DNA from: Parus major
Taxonomy: Eukaryota > Chordata > Aves > Passeriformes > Paridae
Length of the DNA: 64,000 nucleotides
Direction: 5' to 3'
Assembly (NCBI RefSeq): GCF_001522545.3
Contig: NC_031769.1
Coordinates: forward strand, 22,901,419-22,965,418
The notes beneath the pieces are model-generated. The model ran no database searches and was not told the origin of the DNA. It saw nothing but the letters and a program-made list of their open reading frames with translations. Below, in pieces: positions 53,352 through 64,000 of the stretch (position 1 is its first letter; each line of letters opens with the position of its first letter). The position numbers and the translations under genes are program-made.

Positions 53352-53476
53352 NNNNNNNNNNNNNNNNNNNNNNNNNNNNNNNNNNNNNNNNNNNNNNNNN
53401 NNNNNNNNNNNNNNNNNNNNNNNNNNNNNNNNNNNNNNNNNNNNNNNNNNNNNNNNNNNNNNNNNNNNNNNNNNNN
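53352..53476. other. Assembly gap (125 N)
   Basis: Unresolved bases between the 17-bp array and the GATAD1 5' UTR. Any ORF called across this gap is an artefact. Confidence 0.99.
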
Positions 53477-53588
53477 CCCGCCGCAGCCATATCCGTCGCC
53501 GCCGGGAAGGGGCCTGCACCGGAGCCGCTGTGGGTGCCGCGCTCCCGCCGCTCGCTGTCGGGCCCGCGGGCCCCGCGCCCCGCTCACG

Positions 53589-53801
53589 ATGCCGCTGGGG
53601 CTGAAGCCCACATGCAGCGTGTGCCGCAGCACGTCCTCTTCCATGTGGAAGAAGGGCGGGCAGGGCGAGATCCTGTGCAACAACTGCACGGCCCGCTCGG
53701 CGCCGCCGCCCCCCGCCGCCTTCGCCACCACCTCGGCCGCCGCCCAGCACAGCAACGGCGGCAGCGGCGGCGGTGGCGGCGGCGGCGGAGGGGGGAAGCA
53801 G
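53589..53801 (+). CDS. GATAD1: GATAD1 exon 1: zinc finger and Gly-rich linker
   Basis: It has 71 codons: MPLGLKPTCSVCRSTSSSMW, then KKGGQGEILCNNCTARS, then a Pro/Ala tract and ten consecutive Gly codons before KQ. The donor is cag|gtgagg. The exon lies inside the CpG island. The linker is shorter than and different from the human one, as expected of a GC-rich low-complexity region. Confidence 0.96.
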
Positions 53802-54666
53802 GTGAGGAGGCCGAGGGTGAGAGTGATGGAGCCGCCGGGGCCGGCCGGGGACGGGCGGGGCTGGGGCCGGGGTGTTCGGGCCGTCCCCCTTGTATTCATC
53901 CTGCTATTCCCCACAGAGCAAGCAGGAGATCCACCGCCGCTCCGCGAGGCTCAGGAACACCAAGTACAAGTCTGCGCCCGCCGCGGAGAAGAAGGTTTCC
54001 ACGAAGGGCAAGGGCAGGAGGCACATCTTCAAGCTCAAAAACGTAAGGCGGTGCGTGGCAGAGCGCCGGGGCCACGGGTGGCTCGGGAGCCTGCGCCGGG
54101 CTGGGGCGGGCACGGAGCCCGCGGGAGGAGTGGAAAGAGAAACCGGTCATGGGAGTTCTGCACTCGCTTCTCCACATAAAATCCTGGAGATGAAAACGTT
54201 AGCTGTGTAGCTTTGAGCTTTAAAGTATGTTTAATGTTTGCTAGTTTTCTTAGAAGATAATATATCTCGATGTTGTCTAAAATGAAAAAACAATTTCTGG
54301 AACTTTATGGTTGATTTGTTTTAATGCTCTTGATTTTCTATTTCTGTGCTCTTTTCTTAGCCCATCAAGGCTCCTGAGTCCGTATCCACTATAATTACAG
54401 CAGAATCAATCTTTTATAAGGTATGGCTTATACAAATCTATTTGTAAAAATGATTATCCTGTTTCTGTTTCCAATTTCAATAATTATTGTGGACAGTGAA
54501 AGCACTAGGGATATAGTCACAGAAATGTTCTTCCTTGCCTAACAGTTGTGTAGGATTTTGGTTTCCCATAGTTACTGCCATTAAGTCTTGCCAGGTAGTT
54601 TACCTGAGTAGTTTAAATAGTTATCATTGTCCCAGGTTTCTCTCTTCCAGGAAAAAATGCTTTTTG

Positions 54667-54720
<54 letters not shown>

Positions 54721-56680
54721 TAATTACTGCTGTCAGCATTTTTAAACTTAACTTGCACTGTTCAGAGGTCAGGTGACTGCAGATGATTATTTAGATTTGT
54801 GTGATATTTCCTACCTTAGGTGTAGAACATATTTCCCATAGAAGGGGTGGGTTGCAATGCCCCAGCATGTCAGCTGGCTCCCATTGAGAGCTGGTGCAAG
54901 CAGTCTCAAACATCCTGGGAGATCTGTTGGCACTTGCAGTGAAGCGGGAGGGAACTTTCTCACATTCATGCTTGAAAGCAGCTTTACCAGCATGCCAAGG
55001 TGTTGGTGTTCCAAAGTTCTGAAATTTGCTTTTGTTTCCTGGCAGTACAAGCAAACAGAATGTTTTTTCCCCTTTTTCCTCCCCAGAAAAGTCAGGATAA
55101 GGCAGTGGGAGACTGCACAGCCAGTGGTGGCCTGAGATTCCATGTACTCTCCAGTGACCTGATGCTTCATGCCTGGCATTCCAGATTAATTTTTTGATTG
55201 CTGTTGACCAGTTCAGAAAAGAATTACTCTCATGTGTTTGTTTTTATCAGAAATTCCTAAGAATTATATCAAAACTTCTGTCTAACCTCCTTATGTAAAA
55301 TAAGAATATCAAAATACTTTGATACCTTGCAGTGTTGTTGTGAATAGGATTGTTTGGGATTTTTTGTATTCTTTTTATCTGTTTTAAGAACAAACACCTT
55401 TCTTTCTTACGCCACCATTCTCTTGCATGTAGCTGAATTGAAGCTGCCTTTCAAGGCTGGCATAATTTAGGATAATTTAGGGTACTGATCCTTAAGATAT
55501 GAATCAGAATGTGAAGCTGACAAAATCAGATTGTTTGATTTCAGTGTCATTTGTATGTCTTCTAGGGTGTATACTACCAAATTGGAGATGTTGTTTCTGT
55601 GGTTGATGAGCAGGATGGAAGAACATACTACGCTCAGATCCGTGGGTTTATTCAGGACCAATACTGTGAAAAGAGTGCTGCACTAACCTGGCTCATTCCT
55701 ACACAAGCCAGTCCCAAAGACTGTTTTGACCCAGCATCCTATATCATAGGTAATCTCTAAGCCTTCACTTCATACAACTACTTGGATGTGCCAACACTAA
55801 TGCAGAGTTGTATTTTTAAAATGAACATTTTTGCTGCTCAAGGTATTTTATACAAGTTCCACATTTTAGACTCTAATCTTGTAAACATCTCATTTACTGT
55901 AGTAACACTTTCTATTTATCTTGTACACATAATATGATTACCACTATTGCAATGTGTGATTATCTCATACTGTGATTATCTGTGTGTTTGTGGGGACAAT
56001 TACAGTTGTGCAGCTTTAAAGATCAAATTATTACTCTATAGATAGGTTTAAACCATAATAACTTTGATTCTGATATACCAGTCCAAATTGTTTCTTTTAA
56101 AGAATTACTTGATCTTTATCCTGGGTATTCAAAATACATAGCATGCAAGCACTGGCATAGAGACTATTCTGCTACTGATGATAAAATTAGTAATTCAGAA
56201 AAGTCCTTCTAACAGGAAGAACACAAAAATAATGTATTTTAAATATATTAACTATAGTACTTCACTCAAATACCATAATGCTTCAAATGAGTTGAGGGGG
56301 AAGATCAGCTCAGCAAAATTAAAGGTAGAGGTTTCTTGCCTAATACAGGAGGCTACCTTGGTAGCCATGGTCATGGATTGGAAAGACAGTTTGGTAAGGG
56401 AATGTTGGCTGTTGTGGCATATTTTTATTCAACATGATTAAATTTATGCCTTTAAGTTTTGTCTTTGAAGATTTTTTTTTTTTTCCTAGGACCAGAAGAA
56501 GATCTCCCAAGGAAAATGGAATATTTAGAATTTGTTTGTCATGCACCTTCGGAATATTTCAAATCTCGATCATCTCCCTTCCCTACTGTTCCTACACGGC
56601 CAGAGAAGGGCTATATATGGACTCATGTGGGACCTACTCCTGCAATCTCCATTAAAGAAACTGTAGCCAATCATTTATAA
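53589..56680 (+). CDS. GATAD1: GATAD1, GATA zinc-finger domain-containing protein 1 (5 coding exons, complete)
   Basis: Exons 53,589-53,801, 53,917-54,042, 54,361-54,420, 55,566-55,749 and 56,490-56,680 join in phase to 257 codons plus TAA (human about 269). An atypical GATA finger uses Cys9, Cys12, Cys30 and Cys33. A Pro/Ala then poly-Gly linker follows (to about 70), then a basic stretch HRRSARLRNTKYK with a likely nuclear-localisation role, then the conserved GVYYQIGDVVSV..QIRGFIQDQYC region to the end (..ETVANHL). From established knowledge GATAD1 is nuclear, associates with H3K4me3 and a SIN3/HDAC-type complex, and is linked to human cardiomyopathy. The start is the first ATG of the conserved MPLGLKPTCSVC. 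Confidence 0.97.
53802..53916 (+). other. GATAD1: GATAD1 intron 1 (115 bp)
   Basis: Very short GC-rich phase-0 intron. The donor is gtgagg and the acceptor ttccccacag. Confidence 0.93.
53917..54042 (+). CDS. GATAD1: GATAD1 exon 2: basic segment
   Basis: It has 42 codons: SKQEIHRRSARLRNTKYKSA, then PAAEKKVSTKGKGRRHIFKL, then KN. It is highly basic and matches the human protein almost exactly. The donor is aac|gtaagg. Confidence 0.97.
54043..54360 (+). other. GATAD1: GATAD1 intron 2 (318 bp)
   Basis: The GC-rich first half is the tail of the CpG island; the AT-rich second half ends ctcttttcttag. Confidence 0.92.
54361..54420 (+). CDS. GATAD1: GATAD1 exon 3 (60 bp)
   Basis: It has 20 codons, PIKAPESVSTIITAESIFYK, phase 0 at both ends. 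The donor is aag|gtatgg. It is too short to appear as an ORF, but it is conserved and in phase. Confidence 0.96.
54421..55565 (+). other. GATAD1: GATAD1 intron 3 (1.1 kb) with long T-run
   Basis: It contains an uninterrupted 52-base T run (54,668-54,719). Next to it is a less AT-rich block (about 54,720-55,190) whose minus strand holds a 122-codon open frame (54,811-55,179) with no recognised domain. The acceptor is tgtcttctag. Confidence 0.85.
54668..54719. repeat. Poly(T) tract, 52 bases
   Basis: Uninterrupted T homopolymer, equivalent to a poly(A) tail on the minus strand. It may be the 3' tail of a retrotransposed sequence lying to its right, or a plain homopolymer. Its exact length is error-prone in most assemblies. 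Confidence 0.95.
55566..55749 (+). CDS. GATAD1: GATAD1 exon 4: conserved C-terminal domain
   Basis: It has 61 codons plus one base: GVYYQIGDVVSVVDEQDGRT, then YYAQIRGFIQDQYCEKSAAL, then TWLIPT..DPASYII. This is the region of the protein often compared with BAH-like folds (inference). The donor is tag|gtaatc. Confidence 0.96.
55750..56489 (+). other. GATAD1: GATAD1 intron 4 (0.74 kb)
   Basis: AT-rich phase-1 intron. Its acceptor follows a 14-base T run (ttttttttttttttcctag). Confidence 0.9.
56490..56680 (+). CDS. GATAD1: GATAD1 exon 5: terminal coding exon
   Basis: It completes a Gly codon, then PEEDLPRKMEYLEFVCHAPS, then EYFKSRSSPFPTVPTRPEKG, YIWTHVGPTPAISIKETVAN, HL and TAA. It is nearly identical to the human C-terminus. 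Confidence 0.97.
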
Positions 56681-58690
56681 TTTTTTTAAGGACTGTTTTG
56701 CACTAGTTATTTTGGGTGTATCCTCCAGTTTGTAAACCCTGTACAAGAAGTCTTCAAAATTATAAAATGTGCTGGTTTACTTTACAGATTATGGTATTTA
56801 TTAACTTTAGATACATCAGATCTTTGAAGTGGAAGTTTTCATTTCAGTGCTCTATTCTTCAGACATTATTGCTCATCTTGGGACAAAACCACAAGTTTCA
56901 TGTTGTCTTTGACTTCTGAAAATTTCCTGTAGTGTTCATTCTTACTTTTTAAGTTAATTTTCCAAAAGAAAAATTTAAAAGACATAATCATCCAGCATTT
57001 TATATAAATGTTTAATTTAATTAACTGTGACCGCTGCTTTTATTTCCTTGTTAAATAATTTAAGACTAGGTTCACCTAAATTACTGAAATGGTCAGTGAT
57101 GCAGTTAACAGTTTTCTGTTACATGGAGAGGAATGATCTCCCTGGATTTCTCCAGACTAAAACCTCAAACACAAAGAGGGACTCTAACAGTCACCTTTTA
57201 AGGGAGTTTTGTTCATCTGAATCTCAAATGTAGGCCTATGTGTGAGCTTTCTGCTAAACTTACTTATATGAGGGCATAAATTTCCTGGAAAATTGGATGT
57301 AAATTCAAAAAGTAATGTTATTTGCCATCCTGGCATCTTCATGGCAGAAGTGTATCTGCATTTCCTGAGCAAGCCAACACTGACATACAATTTGAGTTTT
57401 AGATTGTTGGTATTTGTTTGCGTGTTAGCTTGGACTCATAAAATTTATTTTAAATTCTTTTTTCAGTCTTCACAATTAATGATGGTAAGAAGAAAAAAAA
57501 AGGTCAGGCAATTGAAACAAAAAAAAAATTGGTAAGGGAAATAAAAACTAATTTTGTGTAGTGACAGTCTCAGGATAACAAGGAAAATGTTTAAATAGCA
57601 GAATGGGAAAAATGCTACATACTAAAATACCAATGAAGTTTTCTGCCCAAAACTTTTTACCAGCCAGTCAGCTCCAAACACGATGAGATGTGCTTTTATG
57701 GCCTGGATTCCAAGGGCTTAGTGGTTCCTGCTGCCTGTGAAGGATAACAGCTGTAAGTGACCTTAAATTTAAATGTACTGATCTTTTCTGTTTTGTTTTT
57801 TTTCTTTGTATGAGTATATGTAACTACCACCCAGAAGTCAGCCAGAATCACCTTTAAGACATTGTATAAAAGCGTAAAAATATTGCATTTGGCTTATGTT
57901 CTAACTTTATAAAAGGCTTTGATTTAAGATGCAACATATTTGAAAGTCCCAGGTATTGACAACTTTTAATACAGTGGGACCTGTGAGGGCAGGAACCAGA
58001 TAGATTTGTTTCAGCCTGCAGCCTCTGTTCTGCCCTCTTCAAATACAAGGAAGAATAATCAGCCATAAGGGAATAGATGTGAAAGTTAAGGGTTACTGTC
58101 AATAATTCAGAATGCTCAGAAGTTAGCAATATGTTGTTAAGAGTTAAATCTTAATCCTTAGTTGTTTACAAAGATATGTGCCCATGTTCAGTGTCTTGCA
58201 GTAATTAATCCTGAGATGACCTCACTTCTCTCCATTGTCTCCTTTCAATTCCTCTGGATTTTTTTTTTTATTTATTTATTAACAACAACAAAAAAATAAA
58301 AATAACAAGTCTTGTATTTACAGTAGCCAGAGTGACTCCCTTGACTCAAATGTTTTCCTTCCTTTCTCTGCAGTCCACAAGGATTTTCTTGGGATCACTG
58401 TAAAGTCCCTGTGCTGCCTCAGCATAATCCATGGACCTGCCCTCTTCTGTGGGCTGTCTTACCTTACCTGAATTATCAGGGTTGGAAAAAGCCTTGATGG
58501 TCATTGAGTCCCATGAAGCCTAGCTGCTTTCCATCTCAAATCCTCATAGGAATGAGGAAAACAGTGCTTACATTGTTTTGTTTTTTTGAGTTCTTACAAG
58601 GTACACCAAATGAAAAGTACTTTTTGCCGTTTGCCTTATTTGTCAATGGTATTGTTTTAGTCAATAAAATGTAATATAAAAAGGACAATT
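56681..58690 (+). other. GATAD1: GATAD1 3' UTR (end inferred)
   Basis: AT-rich non-coding sequence after the stop. Candidate AATAAA hexamers lie at 57,540, 58,663 and 59,795; the end was placed after the second. Overlapping ATTTA pentamers at 58,270-58,280 form an AU-rich element if included in the mRNA. A faint CR1-like phrase (gggttggaaaaagccttgat, about 58,479) was noted but not called. Confidence 0.5.
58663..58668 (+). terminator. GATAD1: Candidate poly(A) signal AATAAA for GATAD1
   Basis: Canonical hexamer about 2.0 kb after the GATAD1 stop. Alternative hexamers occur at 57,540-57,545 and 59,795-59,800, so alternative 3' ends are possible. Choice between them is a guess. Confidence 0.4.
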
Positions 58691-59510
58691 CATTTTTCAT
58701 CAGAATGCACCTTTCTAAAATTCAGTGCTGCTGATGATTAAAGTATTATACTTCCAACTACAGTCTAAACAGACAAAAATAGCTTTTTTTTCAGAGAGCT
58801 ATGGAACAACTTGCTTTAGTAAACACTAAATATTTTGATTTTAGTTTTTATTATACTGGAAAATGTTAAAAAATAATTCAAATGATCAAGAATTCTGATT
58901 ATAAGGTCTCAAAAGAGAGTGAATATGCAGGCAATGACCGTTACTAAAGTGTTGCAACTTCATTTATAGGTATTTGATTTGTTGCACTGTCCTGTTTTTC
59001 TTGCGTTCAGAACATCACCCAGTAACAAAGGGAAAATTACGGACTCTCCAAACAGCTTCTTATGGATGGCCATAGCTGAAGAGTGGGATCTCTGAGAGCA
59101 ATATCTCTGAAAATTCCTTGTCTCTCTCATATTAGGAAAATGGAGGACAAAAGGAAGACCTGAAAAATGGACTCAGAGCAGAAGGGGTATCAGAGGATCC
59201 TGTGGGTACAGGCTTTGATGCCCTGCAGCTGAGGGAGCTCTGAGTTCACCCATTTCTGTCTTCTAGCTTGGTAACCCCCCCATGCCAGAATGTAGGTAGG
59301 TTTCATATTGGCACCACTGGACTGTGAGTGGATACACTGCTACTGAGTTTATGGCCTTGTGTTGAGCTCCAGAGTTTTGTGACCAGCCAACAGTAATTTA
59401 CATCAAGGCATTTTAGTTCTCCAGATGGAACTTGTAGTCAAGAGCTAAAAGCCACAGAGCACCAATAAAATACTCCTATTATATCATAAAATATAATTTT
59501 ATATTAGAGA

Positions 59511-59527
59511 TATATATATATATATAT
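59511..59527. repeat. (TA)n microsatellite
   Basis: Eight TA dinucleotides followed by a short T run, downstream of GATAD1. Confidence 0.92.
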
Positions 59528-61507
59528 TTTTTGGAAAAACGTGATGCAAACACAATGGATAAATAAGCATGTGGCTCCTTGGGCTCCTAAAATAAGGCTG
59601 GGATTCCTTTCTTGCTGCTGTGCTGTGCTACATGGCAATCATCTCAGTCATCCTGGCAGAGGCTGGATGAGGTCCCTACAGCTTGGTATCCAAGCCAGTC
59701 CAATTTGCTTTCATGTAATGTAGCCTTCCACTTTGAAATTAATATTACACAAGAAGCAAATACTGTGGTTGGTGGTATATTGTGTATTATGATTAATAAA
59801 GGCCTTAAATAGTCTTACAGAATTAAGAACAAAAATAATAGGTGTACTATCGAAGTTTCAATTTCTCTTTACAATTACTGAATTAGAATGATGAATTATA
59901 ATTTTATTGTATTTTCACACGGATAGAATTGGTACATCCATTAAATAGGAAACTACATCCCTCCAAAATTACGGAAGGTAAGTATTATGTGCCCAGGCAG
60001 AAATACTTTTACAATAGCTGGTAGTTGTTAATAGTTCTTTTTTGTGTGCTCCCCACTACAGAATTTCATGATCACTGACACCAAAATTTTGTATTCGGCA
60101 ATTGTTTCTCTTTCACCCACATAGTCACGCTTACCTTCAGGAACACTACTTTTTTTTTTTACTCAGCCCTTCTAGTTGGTGATTTATTATTCTTGAATTT
60201 GGCTTGAATTTGGCTTACAGCTTCAGTGAGATTCTTTTTCTTTTCTAGTTTGGTAGCTTCAATCACAAGAACAACTTCATGGATAGCATCTCCAGGTTGT
60301 TCGTGCATCTTTATGAAATGCTTAAGTGCTTGAATGTCTGTTTAGTCAAACACAAGTATTACTGGAATCTAGTTTTGATAGAAAGGTTGTTTTAACCTAA
60401 AAATATCAAGATTATCCTGTGCAGGGTATTTAGAACAGTTAACCCAGGCACCTGCTTATGTATGGTAATTTGGGCTCCTGCAACATCATTTGAACTTCAT
60501 TTAGGGAGAAGAGCAGAGCAGGATTGTCTCTTTTCTCATGAAGCTGTCTAGGGGCAAAGTTGCTTTCAGTAGTTCCACCTGTCTTCCTACACTCCATCAG
60601 TGTCCATGGACACTTCTTTGCTGAAGACCATAACCACCTCTGCCTTCGTCAGTGTAAAGTACCCTGTTGTAAACTGGCTCTGTCAACTGATCCAGGTTCA
60701 AAACATACACATGATACTTTTAACACAAATCTTCCATTAGGGAACCTCAGTAGGAATGTTTATTTTTGTCTTCAGATGGTCAGACCCTTGATAATCCTTT
60801 TCAGGATTGATGGTCAAGACCATCAGGGAAGAAGCATCCACCTCAGCTTTTAGTGACCAGCAATATTTTTGATACAAAGGCCAAGGGTTGAAAAAAGTAA
60901 AAATGTCTCTTCTAGAAAATGACTGGAAAAGCCAGTGCAAGATCTGGGGAAAATCTGTTTTTAAAAATCTCATATCAGTTTGGTTTTACCCACTCACATT
61001 CCTGCCATAAAGGAGTGGCATGTGTGGTAGGCTATTTGTTTCTGATGTCTCCAGTTCTGCTCTATCCTTTTCAATGCAGTGGAATGCAAACAGCACATAA
61101 GATTTAACAGCACACATGCAGGAACAGTGAGGGGTTTTTTGAAAGAATGCTTTCTGAAGTCTGTCTTTCTGTTTCTTCTCTAATGATTTCTAACATTCAA
61201 ATTCCTCAACAACAGGCTGGTGTTTCATGGGTAATCATCACTGGGAAGTAATGAACACTAGACCCTACTACATTATTTTTTTTCTTTCCTTTAACAAGAC
61301 ATTTCATCTGCCAAGTACAGTCAAGTTTTGTGAAGGTCTTCTGTAGTGTTTTATTACCATCCTTTGTTTTTCACAGTCTGGAAAAGCTTACTCAACAGGG
61401 GTTTTTTGCTGCTGGTGTTGTTTCACTGGTCGGTCCCTATCAATGTTAGATGAGGATGTTGAACACCACAGGTGTCTCTCCACAGCACTGGTGTTACACA
61501 CATGCCG

Positions 61508-61582
61508 TGCTGGGTCAGTACAAGGCATGGACATACTGAACAAGTCCAGCAAAGGGCCTCACCAGTCATTGAGAGACTGGGA
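61508..61582 (+). mobile_element. Diverged CR1 LINE internal fragment (sense)
   Basis: 'gtcagtacaaggcatggac', 'gaacaagtccagcaaagggc' and 'cattgagagactggga' follow the CR1 reverse-transcriptase C-terminal pattern (..acatggagctgttggag.. ..gtccagaggagggccac..). Old and interrupted; boundaries are approximate. Confidence 0.65.
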
Positions 61583-64000
61583 ATACAAGGAGTCATCTGA
61601 AATACAAGGAGAGGGTGAGAGCTGGGACTGTTCAGCATGCAGTAAAGATGGGGGTAAAATAGATGGGGGAGGGAAGAAGCAAAAGAAGTCCCCATACAGT
61701 GCTGGCAATTGAGTATACATTACAGACCTCAAAGTTAATGTATGAAAATGCTATCCAGTGAATACATGTACACAGAAATAATCTGAAAAGAAGCCCAGAA
61801 GCCAAAAATAAATGCTCCCTCAGCACTCAGCATGGATATACAGAAAGAAGATTTGATATGTATCAAATGTTTGAGAGATGTATATGTTTAGACAGAACTC
61901 ATGCATATAGAAAAACATTTTGCCAGTTACAAAAGTTCAGCAAAATTTGAATATCACCTGATTCAGTATTTTCAGTATTTTGATTAAAATATACTGTCCA
62001 TAATACATTTTAATATGCACAACTATAGAACAAGCTTTAAAGACTTGAAACATAACAACATGAGGAGTTGTTGAAGTGTTACTTCATGCTTGGGATAAAC
62101 TCGAAATTAAATAATCATGTTTTGTTTCCACATTTTTAATGTTTAGAAAGCCTCACCCACTGCAAATTCTCATTCCACCCGATTCCCACAAATGACATTA
62201 TTTGAAAAGACAACTCCCAAGGAACTCAAGGAAATAAAAGTTCACTTATGAGGAAGGAGGCCCTGATATTTACTTTCCCTGCCATGTGCAATGTCTTTGA
62301 GTGTTAATGGGTACTGTGAGCAAGACCTTCTCAAGTAGTGAACTTTTAGCATATTGCCTTTGATTCCAGCTACAGGAAGAAAATACCTGAAAAAAGATAA
62401 CATTAAAAAACTATGACGTTACAAACAGCTGTTGCCCAACACACCTTTCACAAGGGCATATTTAGAGTATGTGACCTCTGATGTATCCTGAGCAGAAAAT
62501 GGGGACTGAGGCATTACTTATTTTTCAGAGAATCAGATGCTGTAGGATTGCAGTTTCTCAATTGCTTTTCTAGCCTAATTCTTCCAGCTATTTATGATAT
62601 TACACATACCCAAAGAACCAGTCTATAATATTATTAATGAGAACATTTTCAGCTCTAGAAAGCTGAAAAACACATGGAGATCTCTAAAGAGGTGATTTGG
62701 TCTGCGATCCATCCTGACAGCCAAAGGGACAGCAGGCATTCAAGCTACTTCCCTCTGCTAGGATCAAATGGGAAGAGTGAATGCTCAGACTCCCAGAATC
62801 TAACAAAGGCACAGACAGTGTCTGAACACAGGCACCACCACACTAATCAAGAAATTAGATAATTAGAACAACTTCAATGCAGCTAAGGAAAAAAAAAAAG
62901 TACACATTTGTCTGTATCCAAAATACCAGTTCTTAAAAATAGTTTTCTAAATAGTTTTTTATTTGTCACCTTGAAACTGAGCTTTGTAAGTGACCTTTCT
63001 TGAAACAATATGCTCTCTCTGTTGTTAAACATTGTTTTCTATCTTGGAAGAGGACACAAGAGCTCTGTCTTGCTTCATGTTTTGAAACATCACTATCATC
63101 CATCATCACATCTTTGGTAAAATGTTTTATTGTTTTGCCTGTGCTACCACTATTAGATCTTTCACAAACACCTATGAGGGCATCTATAATTTTCCATCAA
63201 GCATGCAGATCATTAATATCAAGACAATAAAATCAGAAAACATTTTAGCCTGAAATACTAGCAAGCACTATTTTGTGGACATTCACAAAACCAAACACAT
63301 CCATAGGAAAGAAAAGCAAAGTACAGAGAAGAACGTAGAAAAAACTGGATGTGAGAAGTAATTTTGTCCCTGGTTATAAAGTCCCAGTCAGAATAGAATC
63401 ACTGATCATGCTAAGTGTTTTGAACAAATGAAGGTTCCTAAACTCTGAACAATTTCTTCTTAACTGTAACTGAGAAGAAACCTCTACAAAATCACATTAC
63501 ATGTTTCTTTAATTATTTGAGTGAGTCGTTACAGTAACATAGTCTCTTTTCTCAGGGTCAGAACAGTATCTTGTTTACAACACTTTGAATTCCATTACAA
63601 TCTACAGAAAAAGAAACTTGGTCTTAAAAAACATGAACTGTTCATAAAATAGTCATGGAGTTTCTCTACATTTCGCTAGAGTGCCCAAATTATAAAATCA
63701 GCTCTTTTTCTCATAGTTGGACCCACCTGGGTCACAAGACTGAAAATCTGCAGAGAGAAAACTGTACAAGTACTTCAATGCTGAGAGCATATGCTGCTTG
63801 CAAAATAATAAGGAAAGCAGGAAAATCTGAAATCAGTGTTATTGATGCCTGCTTATTAGTTTCTGTAATGCAGCTTTTAATTTTTCAACTGTTAACTGGA
63901 AAGGGTGACTTTCTTTATCAGTCACCAACAGAAAAAAAATATCAGCAAGAATAAAGATTGAATTTTCAAAGAGGGAGCTAATGTTACACAACTTATGTGG

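Larger units (their letters stand above)
53160..54130. promoter_or_regulatory. GATAD1: GATAD1 CpG island / promoter and 5' UTR
   Basis: Abrupt change from AT-rich DNA to very GC- and CpG-rich sequence around the GATAD1 start codon. It includes GC-box-like gggcggg motifs (for example about 53,654 and 53,854). No TATA box is evident. The transcription start is not resolvable because 125 bases are N. Confidence 0.8.
58691..64000. other. GATAD1 downstream region, no gene recognised
   Basis: I compared the minus strand by eye with the expected neighbouring gene PEX1 (its C-terminal ..SEDDWKNFAELYESF) and saw no match. It holds a TA microsatellite at 59,511-59,527, a diverged CR1 piece at about 61,508-61,582, and a 60-codon minus-strand open frame next to an A-tract (60,159-60,341). 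The last 2 kb are featureless AT-rich sequence. Confidence 0.7.

Noticed and set aside
53099..54179. Several 120-300 codon ORFs on both strands across the N run
   Set aside because: They cross 125 unknown bases. A 17-bp unit cycles through all three frames, so the array is open in every frame. They are artefacts of the gap and GC richness overlying GATAD1 exons 1-2.
54535..54723. ORF ending in a poly-Phe run
   Set aside because: Translation of the 52-base T homopolymer in a GATAD1 intron.
60560..60973. Overlapping ORFs on both strands (97 and 78 codons)
   Set aside because: No recognisable motif, splice context or homologue; overlapping open frames of this size are expected by chance.
56681..64000. 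Search for PEX1, the expected convergent neighbour
   Set aside because: No minus-strand stretch matched the PEX1 C-terminus by eye. The gene probably lies beyond position 64,000.
1..64000. Search for CRISPR-like arrays, tRNA or rRNA genes, or a novel multigene system
   Set aside because: The only regular arrays are microsatellites, the 17-bp minisatellite and two tandem duplications. No cloverleaf or rRNA sequence was seen, and the two genes are ordinary conserved vertebrate genes.

Overview
This window is vertebrate nuclear DNA, almost certainly from a bird. The sequence shows short, conserved GT/AG-bounded exons inside long AT-rich introns. It also shows repeated 3' ends of CR1-type LINEs (motifs such as 'cacagaatcacagaatgg' and 'ggttggaagggac'), which are the dominant dispersed repeat of birds. 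There is no bacterial-style gene packing. Two protein-coding genes were recognised, both on the + strand, in the order ANKIB1 then GATAD1. As recalled, the two genes are also neighbours in human 7q21.

ANKIB1 fills positions 1 to about 48,900. Eighteen coding exons (5,802 to 46,663) were placed by hand. Their splice phases join without a break into 1,031 codons plus a stop. Compared with the mammalian protein of about 1,090 residues, only about 58-60 N-terminal residues are missing, so the start-codon exon lies upstream of position 1. The product is an Ariadne-class RING-between-RING (RBR) E3 ubiquitin ligase with N-terminal ankyrin repeats, RING1, IBR, catalytic RING2, an Ariadne domain and a C-terminal ubiquitin-interacting motif. 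A 3' UTR of about 2.2 kb follows, ending near AATAAA at 48,877 or ATTAAA at 49,070.

The intergenic interval (about 49.1 to 53.2 kb) carries three antisense CR1 fragments. The last abuts a GC-rich promoter island at about 53.16 to 54.13 kb. That island holds a 17-bp minisatellite interrupted by a 125-base run of N (53,352-53,476).

GATAD1 follows with five coding exons (53,589 to 56,680) and is complete at 257 residues. It has an N-terminal single GATA-type zinc finger, a glycine-rich linker and the conserved C-terminal region. It is known as a histone-mark-reading chromatin factor. From about 58.7 kb to the end I recognise no gene; there is one CR1 relic, microsatellites, and an unexplained short minus-strand open frame next to an A-tract.

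I found no operon, CRISPR, phage or previously undescribed system. The points most worth a second look are: the promoter-proximal 17-bp minisatellite at the assembly gap; a 69-bp tandem duplication 62 bases upstream of an ANKIB1 acceptor; an 84-bp-period duplication in another intron; a 52-base T run in GATAD1 intron 3; a weak-looking acceptor in front of the catalytic RING2 exon; and a few intronic minus-strand open stretches that might be decayed retrocopies.
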